From contig CAWUSE010000011.1 of assembly GCA_963925805.1 (NCBI GenBank), positions 113,293 to 177,292 of the forward strand: a stretch of DNA of 64,000 nt. The letters are read 5' to 3'. This DNA is from UBA10347 sp905182135. Its GTDB lineage: Bacteria; Actinomycetota; Acidimicrobiia; Acidimicrobiales; UBA10347. Position numbers and translations under genes: made by a program. Under the pieces are notes generated by a model. That model worked only from the letters and a program-made list of their open reading frames with translations. It was not told where the DNA came from and did not search any database. Position 1 is the first letter of the stretch; every line of letters starts with the position of its first letter. Positions 16,770 through 25,803 of this stretch are shown piece by piece.

Positions 16770-18310
16770 TGGACGTGCGCTCGTTAATGCGACGTTCGGC
16801 AACGTTTCACGCCGACCAGATCGCGGTGATCGAAGGCGATACCCGCCTGACCTATAGCGAGGCCTGGACCCGAGGGTTGCGCATGGCCAATGCCCTGCTC
16901 AGCCTGGGCCTGGAGCCCGGCGACCGGGTGGCAGTGCTAGAAGACAACACCTATGAGTCCGTCGATTTCTTTTGCGGAGCCGCCGCAGCCAACTTGGTGC
17001 GGGTCCCCTTGTATCCCCGCAACAGCCGTGAAGCCCACCGACACATGCTTGCCCACACCGGGTGCCGGGCAGTCGTTGTCAGTCAGAGCCATGCACATGC
17101 CCTGGAAGGGATCGAAGCCGAGGTCGAGAGCCTGGACCACATCATCGTTCGTGGCGATGACTACGAAGAATGGCTCACCAGTTTCCCTGATACCGACCCT
17201 GATCCTGTCGTAAACCAGGACGACTACTTCATCATCCGCCATACCGGTGGCACGACGGGCCCGTCCAAAGGCGTTGCGTACACCCACAAAACCTGGCTCG
17301 ACGCAGGCCGAGACTGGTTTTTCGCCTTCCCGCCAGTGCAGAAGGGCGATGTTTGTCAACACGCCGGACCGATCTCTCACGGATCTGGCTATTTCTTCAC
17401 ACCGATCTGGCTCTGCGGTGGCGTCAACCTGTTAGTCAAAACGTTTGAGCCGTCCGAAGTCATCGACACCATGGAACGCGAACAAGTCGCGTACGGATTC
17501 CTCGTGCCAACAATGCTCAATGCGATCGCACGCGAAGAAACCGCTACCAGCAGAGACTGGAGCCACCTAAAGGTGCTGCAGGTTGGTGGGTCTCCTATCG
17601 CCGACGACACCGCGCTACTGGCTCGCCAGGTCTTCGGCGATGTGTTGTTTCAGGGCTATGGCCAAACCGAAGCTGTACCCATCACCATGATGGGTCCTGC
17701 CGAATGGTTCAGCAGCGTCGAAGGATCAAACCCCCTTCGCTCGGCTGGTCGCCCTCTCCCCTTTGGCGACTTGGCCATCTTGGATCCTGAGACGCAGCAG
17801 GAACTGGCCATTGGCGACGAAGGCGAGATCGCCATCCGCTGCGACGGCCAGATGTTGGGCTTTTGGGACAACGATGCGGCGACAGCCGAACGTATGCACA
17901 ATGGATGGGTGTTGTCCGGCGACATTGGCAAGTTGGACTCGAACGGCTACCTGTATGTGCTCGACCGCAAGGACGACATGATCATCAGCGGCGGCTTCAA
18001 CATTTGGCCGGCCGAACTCGAAAACGTACTCACAGATCATCCGGACGTTATCGAGGCTGCCGTCTTCGGCGTGCCCAGCCAACGATGGGGCGAGAGCCCT
18101 TATGGCGTCGTGACTGTTGCCGCGAGTGCCGCAGTCACAAGTGATGAGCTCATCGAGCTCTGCGCCAACCGATTGGGCTCGTACAAAAAGCCGACCCATG
18201 TCGAGATCACCACCGACCCGTTGCCAAAGTCCCCAGTCGGCAAACTCGCCCGTAAGGAACTGCGCGAGCCCCACTGGGTCGGCCACGACCGCCGAGTTGC
18301 TGGCAACTAG
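16769..18310 (+). CDS. AMP-dependent acyl-CoA synthetase/ligase
   Basis: 513 residues from ATG 16769. The longer open frame upstream overlaps the previous gene and is rejected. ANL-superfamily motifs are present: the P-loop-like RHTGGTTGPSKGVAYTHK (about 153-170), GYGQTEAVPITM, the adenylate-binding LSGDIGKLDSNGYLYVLDRK, the hinge, and the catalytic-Lys motif KSPVGKLARKEL near the end. It would activate a carboxylic acid to its CoA thioester via an acyl-adenylate in the cytoplasm. The chain type is not decidable. Its overlap with the Gfo/Idh oxidoreductase suggests sequential steps on one substrate. Confidence 0.9.
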   Translation: MDVRSLMRRSATFHADQIAVIEGDTRLTYSEAWTRGLRMANALLSLGLEPGDRVAVLEDNTYESVDFFCGAAAANLVRVPLYPRNSREAHRHMLAHTGCRAVVVSQSHAHALEGIEAEVESLDHIIVRGDDYEEWLTSFPDTDPDPVVNQDDYFIIRHTGGTTGPSKGVAYTHKTWLDAGRDWFFAFPPVQKGDVCQHAGPISHGSGYFFTPIWLCGGVNLLVKTFEPSEVIDTMEREQVAYGFLVPTMLNAIAREETATSRDWSHLKVLQVGGSPIADDTALLARQVFGDVLFQGYGQTEAVPITMMGPAEWFSSVEGSNPLRSAGRPLPFGDLAILDPETQQELAIGDEGEIAIRCDGQMLGFWDNDAATAERMHNGWVLSGDIGKLDSNGYLYVLDRKDDMIISGGFNIWPAELENVLTDHPDVIEAAVFGVPSQRWGESPYGVVTVAASAAVTSDELIELCANRLGSYKKPTHVEITTDPLPKSPVGKLARKELREPHWVGHDRRVAGN

Positions 18311-18312
18311 CT

Positions 18313-18699
18313 GTGTTGAATCTGCTGCTCGGTTGGGTCTTCATGTGGGCGTTCTATATCGTGCTCATGCGCGGGCGCTCGACACCTGACCCAGCCCGGG
18401 CCGCCGGCTTCGACTATCGCCACCGAGTCAGTGACCGCTTTGGTCTTCTCCCGCCTTCACGGGAACCTGTCGGCATAATCCTCTGGGCGCTTACCGGGTT
18501 CGGCTTCCTGGCTGGCCTCGCATTTTTCCTGGTCGACGGTGATTACATCGGCGTAGCAAGCGGCACGATGGTCAGTTCGTTTCTACTCACGCTATGGCGA
18601 GACAATCAGTGGTTAAAGCAACAGCCTGACTATTTGGACGCGATCGATGCAGCAAGCGCCGCCGATAGCGCCGACCACGACAACGACGACCTCGACTGA
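18313..18699 (+). CDS. Small membrane protein of unknown function
   Basis: 128 residues with a GTG start two bases after the synthetase stop. Hydrophobic segments lie at about 2-19, 56-76 and 80-95, and the C-terminus is acidic (SADHDNDDLD). No family is recognised. Tight spacing places it in the Gfo/Idh-synthetase operon, so an accessory membrane role is possible but unproven. Confidence 0.6.
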   Translation: MLNLLLGWVFMWAFYIVLMRGRSTPDPARAAGFDYRHRVSDRFGLLPPSREPVGIILWALTGFGFLAGLAFFLVDGDYIGVASGTMVSSFLLTLWRDNQWLKQQPDYLDAIDAASAADSADHDNDDLD

Positions 18700-18715
18700 A
18701 CCGTTCAGCCCGAGA

Positions 18716-19408
18716 TTAGGCAGGCGTATCGATAACAGCCTCGGGCGTCATGACGCCGTCGAGGTGTGTCGAGTCATTAAACGAGCGCAGGAACCAGCGT
18801 TCTTCAGTCAGAACCATACGGTGGATCGAGCAGTTGTCTGCCCCGACAAAACCATGCAACTGCCCACCGGTTGCGTGTGAACACAACGCAGCGATCACGC
18901 CGCCGTGAACGAAGCACACGATGTGTTCGTCGGCGTGTCGACTATGGATGCCGTTTAGAGCGGCCGATGTCCGCTCGATGAGTTCGGCATTGGTCTCTGC
19001 TCCGGGAACGACGCCCCACTCATATGTACGACGGAACTCGAGAGCAATTGGATTCTCCTCGGCCAGCATGTGCCGGAACAGACCACCCTCCCAATCCCCT
19101 AGGAAGACCTCGCGCAGATCGTGCTCTTCGAGTGGCGTGTGGCCAATACGGCTCGCAAGTGACGCCGCGGTTTGGTGGGTGCGAATCAGTGAGCTGACGT
19201 AAAGGCCATCGATTGCCTCGTTGGCTAGTCGATCAGCAACCTTCACTGCTTGTTGCTCACCGAGCTCAGTCAGGTTCGGATCACCATGACCATGTTTGAG
19301 GGGAAACGGGTTCTCTAACTCAGCCGCTTCAGTCTGTCCGTGACGCACCAAAGTGATACGGGTAGAACCAGGAGGAGCGCTAAACGAGGTCTGGGGATAC
19401 GAAGCCAT
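18716..19408 (-). CDS. Histidine phosphatase family protein
   Basis: 230 residues. The RHG motif LVRHGQTE near residue 25 gives the phosphorylated His. A second conserved His is in CFVHGGVIAAL near residue 180. Conserved Arg is in SLIRTHQTA and Glu in the GDWEGG region. Family members include phosphoglycerate mutase-like and small-molecule phosphatases. The substrate is unclear. ATG 19406-19408 is preferred, although a TTG at 19420 overlapping the yaaA stop (TTGA) is possible. It lies directly downstream of yaaA in one transcription unit. Confidence 0.82.
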   Translation of the reverse strand: MASYPQTSFSAPPGSTRITLVRHGQTEAAELENPFPLKHGHGDPNLTELGEQQAVKVADRLANEAIDGLYVSSLIRTHQTAASLASRIGHTPLEEHDLREVFLGDWEGGLFRHMLAEENPIALEFRRTYEWGVVPGAETNAELIERTSAALNGIHSRHADEHIVCFVHGGVIAALCSHATGGQLHGFVGADNCSIHRMVLTEERWFLRSFNDSTHLDGVMTPEAVIDTPA

Positions 19409-19416
19409 AGGTGCTT

Positions 19417-20193
19417 TCAATAGGAACGGATGAATACAGGACGGTCGGGGGTGGATTGGGACGCATCGAACCCATACCCCATGCCGTCGAACTCGGTGAT
19501 GCCCTTGACACTGGAAATCCGGTTCTTGATCAGGAATTGGCTCATCGAGCCACGGGCCTTCTTGGCGAAGAAACTCACGATCTTGTGAGTGCCCCCATCC
19601 TTGGAGTCCAGGAAGACAGGCGAGACGATTCGTGCGCCCAAGCCTTGTTGGTCGACGGCGCCGAAATACTCGTTCGAGGCAAGATTGATGAGCACGCCGG
19701 GGCCCGGGCTGGCATCGATGTCGGCGGCAAGCGACTTGGTCACTTCGTCTTTCCAGAACGAGTACAGATCCTTGCCACGTTCGTTCTCGACCTTGCTGCC
19801 CATCTCCAGCCGGTACGGCATCATCAGGTCGAGAGGCCGAAGCACGCCATACAGACCTGACAAGATGCGGAACACTTTTTGGGCGTGAGTGAAGTCTCGT
19901 TCACTGAACGTGCTGGCTTCGAGCCCCAAGTAGACGTCACCGCTGAAGGCGAGAACGGCTTGGCGAGCCGTTTCGGTTGTGAACGGCATTTGCCAGTCCT
20001 GGAAACGGTCGAAGTTGAGCTCCGCGAGCGCGGGCGAAATGTGCATGAGCTCTTGTAGATCACCCGGCGTCTTCTTGACCATGACGTCGATGAGTCGCGC
20101 TGACTCATCAAGCATGCGCGGTTCCGTCGCCTTCTTCGTCGCCAGTGGCGACTCGTAGTCGAGCGATTTGGCAGGTGACACAACGATCAGCAC
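19417..20193 (-). CDS. yaaA: YaaA family peroxide-stress protein (DUF328)
   Basis: 258 residues, the same length as E. coli YaaA. It starts at GTG 20191-20193 behind AGGAAA; the open frame continues upstream but lacks family sequence. Family features include the N-terminal LIVVSPAKSLDYESP, LSGLYGVLRPLDLMMPYRLEM around 120-140, NLASNEYFGAVD, and KKARGSMSQFLIKNRI near 215. YaaA limits hydroxyl-radical damage by lowering free iron and binds DNA. It is followed by a histidine phosphatase 8 bp downstream and is divergent from the gamma-carbonic anhydrase. Confidence 0.92.
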   Translation of the reverse strand: MLIVVSPAKSLDYESPLATKKATEPRMLDESARLIDVMVKKTPGDLQELMHISPALAELNFDRFQDWQMPFTTETARQAVLAFSGDVYLGLEASTFSERDFTHAQKVFRILSGLYGVLRPLDLMMPYRLEMGSKVENERGKDLYSFWKDEVTKSLAADIDASPGPGVLINLASNEYFGAVDQQGLGARIVSPVFLDSKDGGTHKIVSFFAKKARGSMSQFLIKNRISSVKGITEFDGMGYGFDASQSTPDRPVFIRSY

Positions 20194-20458
20194 GTTTCCT
20201 AGGTTAGAGGATGTGGCAGTCGTGCCGTGGCCAGTGGCCCTCGTGGGGTCTACACCGAGGTTCAAACTTTGCTGACTAGGCCCCAAACAGATAGTGAGGC
20301 GGGTTCCTTGCAGAGCCCAGCAAACGACGCAACCAGCCTTCCAGAACGGTGAGACGTCGCGGCGATTACCCGCCACGGCATTAGCGTGCGTAGCAGCACT
20401 GTGATGGCTGCCGTTCTTGTCTGATGAACAGTCATCCCGACATCTTTCAGGAGGATCT

Positions 20459-21019
20459 GTGCAGAACATCGACCCGTCAGTCTGGGTACATGAATCGTCC
20501 TACTTGTTCGGCAAGCTGGCGATCGGCGAGGGCTCATCGGTCTGGCCACACGTCGTCATGCGGGCAGAGATGCACCACATCGAAATTGGGCGGATGACCA
20601 ACATCCAAGATTTTTCGATGATCCATGTCGGTTCTGACACACCAACGATTATTGGTGACTTCTGCTCGATCACCCACCACTGCACGATCCATGGCGCAAC
20701 GATTGGCGACTCGTGCTTGATCGGCATCAATGCAACGATCATGGACGGCGCCGTAATCGGTGCCGGTTCGATCGTTGCAGGCGGAGCGTTCGTGCCTGAA
20801 GGCAAGGAGTACCCGCCAAACTCGGTGATCATGGGATCACCCGCCAAGGTCAAGGTCGAACGTGACAGCCACCAAGCCAACCGGATGAACGCCTGGCTCT
20901 ATAACCGCAATGCACAGTTCTATGCTTTAGGTCGCCACGATGCTTGGAGCGCCGACGACTTCGATGCATGGATGGCGGCCAAGTCAGCCGAAGTAGCTGC
21001 AGACGCCGACCTGTTTTAG
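20459..21019 (+). CDS. Gamma carbonic anhydrase family protein (left-handed beta-helix)
   Basis: 186 residues from GTG 20459-20461, set by a strong AGGAGG at 20449-20454. An ATG 42 bases earlier lacks one. Hexapeptide repeats form a left-handed beta-helix (about 10-130). The three zinc or iron ligands fit the family: His in SMIHVG and the pair spaced i/i+5 in THHCTIHG. Members either hydrate CO2 or act as YrdA/PaaY-like proteins, so activity is uncertain. deoD follows after 12 bp, suggesting co-transcription. Confidence 0.87.
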   Translation: MQNIDPSVWVHESSYLFGKLAIGEGSSVWPHVVMRAEMHHIEIGRMTNIQDFSMIHVGSDTPTIIGDFCSITHHCTIHGATIGDSCLIGINATIMDGAVIGAGSIVAGGAFVPEGKEYPPNSVIMGSPAKVKVERDSHQANRMNAWLYNRNAQFYALGRHDAWSADDFDAWMAAKSAEVAADADLF

Positions 21020-21031
21020 GAGACCCCAATC

Positions 21032-21745
21032 ATGCCCACCCCACACCTATCTGCCGCCGATGGAGCCTTCGCCCCCACGGTGCTCATGCCAGGTGACCCC
21101 AAGCGTGCCGCCCGAATCGCCAACAAATTTCTTGACAATGCTGAGCTGGTAACCGACGTGCGAGCAATGACTGGTTTCACCGGCACCTGGAAGGGCACAC
21201 CCGTATCGGTCATGCCATCTGGCATGGGGATGCCTTCAGCCGCGATCTACGTCACCGAGCTCGTACGCGACTACGGCGTCACCCGCCTGATCCGGGTTGG
21301 GACTGCTGGCGTATACCAACCCGACTTGGCATTGCGCCAGATCATCGCTGCCGAGTCCGCCGTGACTAACAGCAACCTGCCAGCAATGATCGGCGCGACC
21401 GAACCACTCACCGCTGCGCCAGCACTACTTCAGGCTGCTCGCGATACTGCATCTGCGACCGGCGTTTCGTTACTGACCGGCCAGGTTTTCACAAGCGACG
21501 TTTTCTACGAGCCCACCAACAACGCCCAGGAACGCCATACGGCCGCAGGGGTGTTATGCGTCGAGATGGAATGCGCAGCGTTATACGCCATCGCTGCGCT
21601 CGAAAATATCGAAGCGCTCGCCATGTTCACTATGACCGACCATCTCGTCACTGGCCAACACTTGAGCTCAGATGAACGCCAACAGGGTGTCGACGAAATG
21701 ATCGAACTAGCGCTCAACACCGCGGTGCGGGCCGTCCAGGGGTAA
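21032..21745 (+). CDS. deoD: Purine nucleoside phosphorylase, DeoD type
   Basis: 237 residues, the family's usual length. Motifs are VLMPGDPKRA (about 18-27), MPSGMGMPSAAIYVTEL with the phosphate-contacting region, VGTAGVYQ, and VEMECAALYAIAA (about 175-187) holding the Glu and Met that bind the ribose. The general-acid Asp lies in TMTDHL (E. coli has SD at this place). It would split purine nucleosides with phosphate for salvage. An AGGAG lies about 9 bases before the ATG. It is the second gene after the carbonic-anhydrase-like gene. Confidence 0.92.
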   Translation: MPTPHLSAADGAFAPTVLMPGDPKRAARIANKFLDNAELVTDVRAMTGFTGTWKGTPVSVMPSGMGMPSAAIYVTELVRDYGVTRLIRVGTAGVYQPDLALRQIIAAESAVTNSNLPAMIGATEPLTAAPALLQAARDTASATGVSLLTGQVFTSDVFYEPTNNAQERHTAAGVLCVEMECAALYAIAALENIEALAMFTMTDHLVTGQHLSSDERQQGVDEMIELALNTAVRAVQG

Positions 21746-22494
21746 CGCCAATCTCAGCTATCGTGTCGATGCATCAGGTATTCTTGGTTTGTTATCGACA
21801 CCAGCACTATGAGCATTTGCTCGATTTATGCCCAGTGCTCCAGCGTTAACCACGCACCCTGCATCAAGTAGTAACCGTGCGTCGGCGCGAAATGGCCGGA
21901 GAAACCTGATGGAAGCTGACCGGCTTAGTCAAGATCGCTCGTCCATCCTCGATCGCTCATCCAACCTGGATAGTGACGACCCGCTGCGGGTCTTGCTGGG
22001 GCTTCGACCACCGAAGATGTTCGCCTCGGTCCATTCGAAATCAAACAGATCATGTGATTCGGCCACAGGTCCACCCACATCTCCACTAGGTGCAACCTGG
22101 ATACGAAGGCACCGGCCAGTTGTCGAGCGGGCTGGATTGGTTGTGACCCCCACTGGTGATAGCTAGATGCACGAGTTGGGTGGAATCATCCGTCGACAGA
22201 CTATTCCTGTTTGGATGTGTGGTCCTTCGCCGGCCAGGTATCCAAACCATGACCAGAACCATCACGGGGAGCAGGAGCGACGGTTTAAGCGCCAACTGCA
22301 GGGGCCTGGCCTGTCTCGACTGTCCGGGCCATCGCCTCTTGGGCAGCGCCCTAGGCCATCTCAGCATCGGTAAGCACTGCACCCAAAGAGCGCTGCAGCG
22401 AACCGACCTTCTGCTGAGGAAACACGCCAAAAGTGACGGCGCTCGGTGCGGAACAACTCATGCTGTGCACGACTCCAGCGTTTCCCGCTCCCTG
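21746..22494. other. 750-bp region without an intact gene
   Basis: The convergent spacer between deoD and nth has no supportable complete gene. Near 21941-21980 two imperfect copies of a GATCGCTC-TCCATCC-like unit lie side by side. The stretch 22285-22461 on the minus strand may be a small decayed gene (separate entry). Confidence 0.45.
22285..22461 (-). pseudogene. Possible small gene interrupted by TAG
   Basis: From ATG 22459-22461 a frame runs 36 codons, meets TAG at 22351-22353 and continues 21 more protein-like codons (GAAQEAMARTVETGQAPAVGA) to TAA. The flanks of the TAG read as one Ala/Glu-rich helix. No family is recognised. It may equally be chance, since opposite-strand frames in this DNA often look coding. 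Confidence 0.3.
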
Positions 22495-23142
22495 TTAACG
22501 CTTCGCTTCTTCACTCATTCGTTTCTTCGTGGCCGCCCAGCTGCAAATTTCGCATGCGGATAGATCGTGATTTCTTGCCGGGCAATAGTCACGGCCGAAG
22601 AAAATGATCTGCAAGTGCCGATCATTCCATGTCTCTTCGGGGAAGACAGCCTTGAGATCTTTCTCTGTCTTGACCACGTTCGATCCATCCGACAGACCCC
22701 ACCGGGCTGCCAGGCGTTGGATATGCGTGTCGACCGGAAACGCAGGCATGCCGAAGGACTGAGATAAGACAACACCTGCAGTCTTATGACCGACCCCAGC
22801 CAGCGACTCCATGAAGTCCCAGTCCGGAATTATCTCGCCCCCGGCATCTAGAATTTGGTGTGCCATCATGGATAAATTCTTGGCCTTGGTCGGAGCGAGC
22901 CCGACCTGGCGAATGAGCTCGAGGATGCGATCGGGATGCAGTGCCGCCATCTTCTCTGGCGTACCACCTTCGGCGAATAGCGCTGGCGTGATCTCGTTCA
23001 CCTTCTTGTCGGTCGTCTGTGCCGATAACGCCACGGCCACCGTGAGTGTGTACGGATCGGTGTGCTCGAGCGGGATCGGAATAACCGGATACAGCTCTTC
23101 GAGAATCTTGCTTATCTTGGCGGCCTTTTCGAGGCGCTTCAT
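22495..23142 (-). CDS. nth: Endonuclease III-like DNA glycosylase
   Basis: 215 residues from ATG 23140-23142, which overlaps the preceding stop (ATGA). The helix-hairpin-helix with catalytic Lys (LAGVGHKTAGVVLSQ) and catalytic Asp (FPVDTHIQRLA) are in their expected places, so it should excise oxidised pyrimidines and nick abasic DNA. The C-terminal iron-sulphur motif is unusual. Only three cysteines remain, spaced C-x9-C-x2-C in YCPARNHDLSACEICSWA, instead of the classical C-x6-C-x2-C-x5-C. The cluster may be absent or held differently. It is co-transcribed with a molybdenum hydroxylase subunit, which is probably incidental. Confidence 0.9.
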   Translation of the reverse strand: MKRLEKAAKISKILEELYPVIPIPLEHTDPYTLTVAVALSAQTTDKKVNEITPALFAEGGTPEKMAALHPDRILELIRQVGLAPTKAKNLSMMAHQILDAGGEIIPDWDFMESLAGVGHKTAGVVLSQSFGMPAFPVDTHIQRLAARWGLSDGSNVVKTEKDLKAVFPEETWNDRHLQIIFFGRDYCPARNHDLSACEICSWAATKKRMSEEAKR

Positions 23143-25409
23143 GCCGATGCGCTTTCGGCTGCATCGATCGCTCGCCACACCCGCTGCGAGGTGCACGGCA
23201 TATCGATATGGCGAATGCCCAAATGACTCACCGCATCGACCACGGCGTTTTGCACAGCAGGCGTTGAACCAATGGTGCCGGACTCGCCGATGCCCTTCGC
23301 CCCCAACGGGTTGAGCGGCGTGGGCGTAACCATCGGAATCCGTTCAAAGCTTGGAAGCTCGGTAGGTGAGATTATTCCATAATCGGAAAAATTCGACGTC
23401 ATGGGAGTGCCCTCGGAGTCGAAGATAATTTCTTCGAGCAGTGCCTGTGCGATACCAGATGCCACACCGCCGTGTACCTGACCATCGGCCAGCAGCGGAT
23501 TCACGATCGTGCCGCAGTCATCGACACAGATATGGCGCAGGATCGTGACCCCGCCGGTATCCAAGTCCACTTCGACTACCGAGCAGTGCGCTCCGAATGG
23601 GAACGTCGATGCCTGCTGCACGAAGTCGCTGATGCCTACTAACGGTGCTGCAGCAGTCACGGCAACCTCGGCCCAAGTGACGGCCCGAGCGGGTGTGCCA
23701 GCAACATGGAACGTGCCTGCGGCCCGATCAAAGATCATGTCATCGATGCTCGCTTCTAGCACTGCCGCAGCGTGTTCCATCGCTGAGGTAACAAGATGAA
23801 TGGACGCACTCACCATTGCCGAACCAGCGACCTGCGCTGAACGCGAACCACCGGTGACGTTTCGAGTCGGGACGACATCTGTGTCGCCGAACCTGACAGC
23901 TACAGCGTCAAATGGCACCCCCAGTTGATCGGCGACGATCATCGCCCACGCCGTTTCATGGCCCTGTCCTTGTGGCGTGGATCCTGTCCACGCAATCACC
24001 GACCCATCGGGCTTTATCTCGACACGTGCGTACTCACTGACGCCAGCACCACTGAAATCGATGGCTGTGATCTCGACATAACTTGCCAGCCCGATGCCGA
24101 GCATCTTGCGCTCGCCTGCGTCGCGTCGACGTTCCTGCTCAGCCCGCAGCTCGTCGTAGCCAGCTGCTTCGAGAACTGTCTCAAGTGCCGCCGGAAAGTT
24201 GCCGCAGTCGTACGCAGCACCAAAAACATTGATATGCGTCTCATTAAACGCTGGCAACAGATTCTTGCGGCGAACGACTTCAGGAGCCAGTCGTACTTCT
24301 GCTGCGAACAGGTCTACCGATCGCTCGATTGCAGCGGCGGCCTCGGGCCGACCTGCGCCACGGAATGCCCCAACAGGGGTCGTGTTCGTAAACACTGATT
24401 GTGAGCTGTATTGCAGATTTGGGATGTCATAGGTACCAGGCGCCATCATCATGGTCAGCATGGGCAGCACGGCACCAACGTCGACATACGCTCCGGAGTC
24501 CTGCACCACGTGTAATGCGTAGTGCGTGATGTCGCCTTCGGCGGTCCCACCAATACGCACAGTCTGTTGCTGGGCGCGGCCCTGGACCATGTTGACCATA
24601 TTCTCGCTGCGGGTTTCGGTCCACTGCACAGGGCGGCCAACGGCCTTGGAGAGTGCTGGTAGGGAAAGTTCCTCACCATCGGGAGATCCCTTCGAGCCGA
24701 AGCCGCCACCGATATCGACGGCGCGTACGTGAACATCGGATTCCTCAACGTCATACAGGTCAACGATATTGTTCAACACGACACCGGCACCCTGGGTCGA
24801 AGACCAGCAAAGCAGCCGTTCTCCGGTCCAATCGGCTAACGCAGACCGGCCCTCGATCGGGGCTCCGGCAACGCGGTTGTTTATGACGATCTGCTCAACG
24901 ACAACGTCGCATTCGCTGAAGTCGATTTCGCTCGGAGCGATCGGCAACGCCCCGGCGATGTTCCCCTCCATGGCAGGGTGAACCAGCTGTGCTGCCGCCA
25001 GTGAATCGTTGACCGTAACGACTGCGGTGAGCGGTTCGTAGTCGACGAACACGAGCTCGGCAGCGTCGACGGCCTGGCTCACCGTCTCGGCGACAACAAC
25101 AGCGATTGGTTCGCCTACGTAACGCACCACGCCTTCGGCCAAAACGGGCCGATGTGCCGACTCGTCGATGGGAAAACGCGGCGTGCGACGTTTCAGCTGC
25201 AGGTCCGCTGCGGTGAAAACCCCCAGCACGCCTGGGGCCGCAGCGGCTTCGCTCGTCTCGATTTCACCCAGCTTCGCGCTGGCCATCAACGATCGCACAA
25301 AGACAGCGTGGACTGCGTCTGGATACTTCATGTCGGCGACATAGGTGGAATCACCGGACAGGAATCGCGGGTCTTCGGTGCGGACAACCCGGTTGCCAAG
25401 AATGCTCAT
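23139..25409 (-). CDS. Xanthine dehydrogenase family molybdopterin-binding large subunit
   Basis: 756 residues, of normal CoxL/aldehyde-oxidase large-subunit length. The N-terminal domain includes RVVRTEDPRFLSGDSTY. Molybdopterin-binding regions are GGGFGSKG, the active-site loop GAFRGAGRPEA (form II-like, not the AYxCSFR of true CO dehydrogenase), GQGHETAWAMI, and the catalytic Glu in GAKGIGESGTIG near the C-terminus. It would hydroxylate an aldehyde, purine or aromatic heterocycle using water. The FAD-binding and 2Fe-2S subunits that normally accompany it are not adjacent, which is odd. It overlaps nth by four bases. The substrate is not predictable. Confidence 0.88.
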   Translation of the reverse strand: MSILGNRVVRTEDPRFLSGDSTYVADMKYPDAVHAVFVRSLMASAKLGEIETSEAAAAPGVLGVFTAADLQLKRRTPRFPIDESAHRPVLAEGVVRYVGEPIAVVVAETVSQAVDAAELVFVDYEPLTAVVTVNDSLAAAQLVHPAMEGNIAGALPIAPSEIDFSECDVVVEQIVINNRVAGAPIEGRSALADWTGERLLCWSSTQGAGVVLNNIVDLYDVEESDVHVRAVDIGGGFGSKGSPDGEELSLPALSKAVGRPVQWTETRSENMVNMVQGRAQQQTVRIGGTAEGDITHYALHVVQDSGAYVDVGAVLPMLTMMMAPGTYDIPNLQYSSQSVFTNTTPVGAFRGAGRPEAAAAIERSVDLFAAEVRLAPEVVRRKNLLPAFNETHINVFGAAYDCGNFPAALETVLEAAGYDELRAEQERRRDAGERKMLGIGLASYVEITAIDFSGAGVSEYARVEIKPDGSVIAWTGSTPQGQGHETAWAMIVADQLGVPFDAVAVRFGDTDVVPTRNVTGGSRSAQVAGSAMVSASIHLVTSAMEHAAAVLEASIDDMIFDRAAGTFHVAGTPARAVTWAEVAVTAAAPLVGISDFVQQASTFPFGAHCSVVEVDLDTGGVTILRHICVDDCGTIVNPLLADGQVHGGVASGIAQALLEEIIFDSEGTPMTSNFSDYGIISPTELPSFERIPMVTPTPLNPLGAKGIGESGTIGSTPAVQNAVVDAVSHLGIRHIDMPCTSQRVWRAIDAAESASA

Positions 25410-25803
25410 AGCCCGATCTTATGGGACAGTCCTAGGTTCGCTATCGCTTCCGCAAAGCTCAGACAAGGTTCTGCAAGCCAACAGCAATAACAGGAGCCAG
25501 AATCGCGACGGGCTGCAGCCTTTTCGCCACCGCTGTTTGGGCCGTAACCGGCCTGACTAAGACCCAGCCGTTGCACAGGCCATTGCCCTCGTCGCTCGGG
25601 ACAGCTATAGCTAGCTATGGGCAATTTCTGTGGTGTCGGCGATTCGTGCCCAGACCTGTGAAACCAGAGTTTCGACCCTGAAACTATTTCCGATTCTCAT
25701 GACGGAGCTTCCTGGGACCGACTTGGCCAGCACTACCGACAACGCAGTTGAGGCCAAGGCTGCGTCAACATTCCCGGCGTCAACATTCCCGGCGTCGACA
25801 CCC
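25410..25803. other. Intergenic region with a 12-bp palindrome and a tandem repeat
   Basis: About 390 bp between the molybdenum hydroxylase start and the propeller protein stop. It holds the hydroxylase promoter. The perfect palindrome ATAGCTAGCTAT lies at 25607-25618. No gene was accepted. A protein-like minus-strand frame covers 25611-25803 but has no start of its own. Confidence 0.45.
25762..25791. repeat. 15-bp tandem duplication downstream of the propeller gene
   Basis: GCGTCAACATTCCCG occurs at 25762-25776 and 25777-25791, followed by a degenerate third copy. It lies immediately past the stop codon of the minus-strand gene ending at 25804. Confidence 0.9.

Noticed and set aside
23139..25409. 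True carbon monoxide dehydrogenase (CoxL form I)
   Set aside because: The active-site loop is AFRGAGR, not AYxCSFR, and coxM/coxS are not adjacent.
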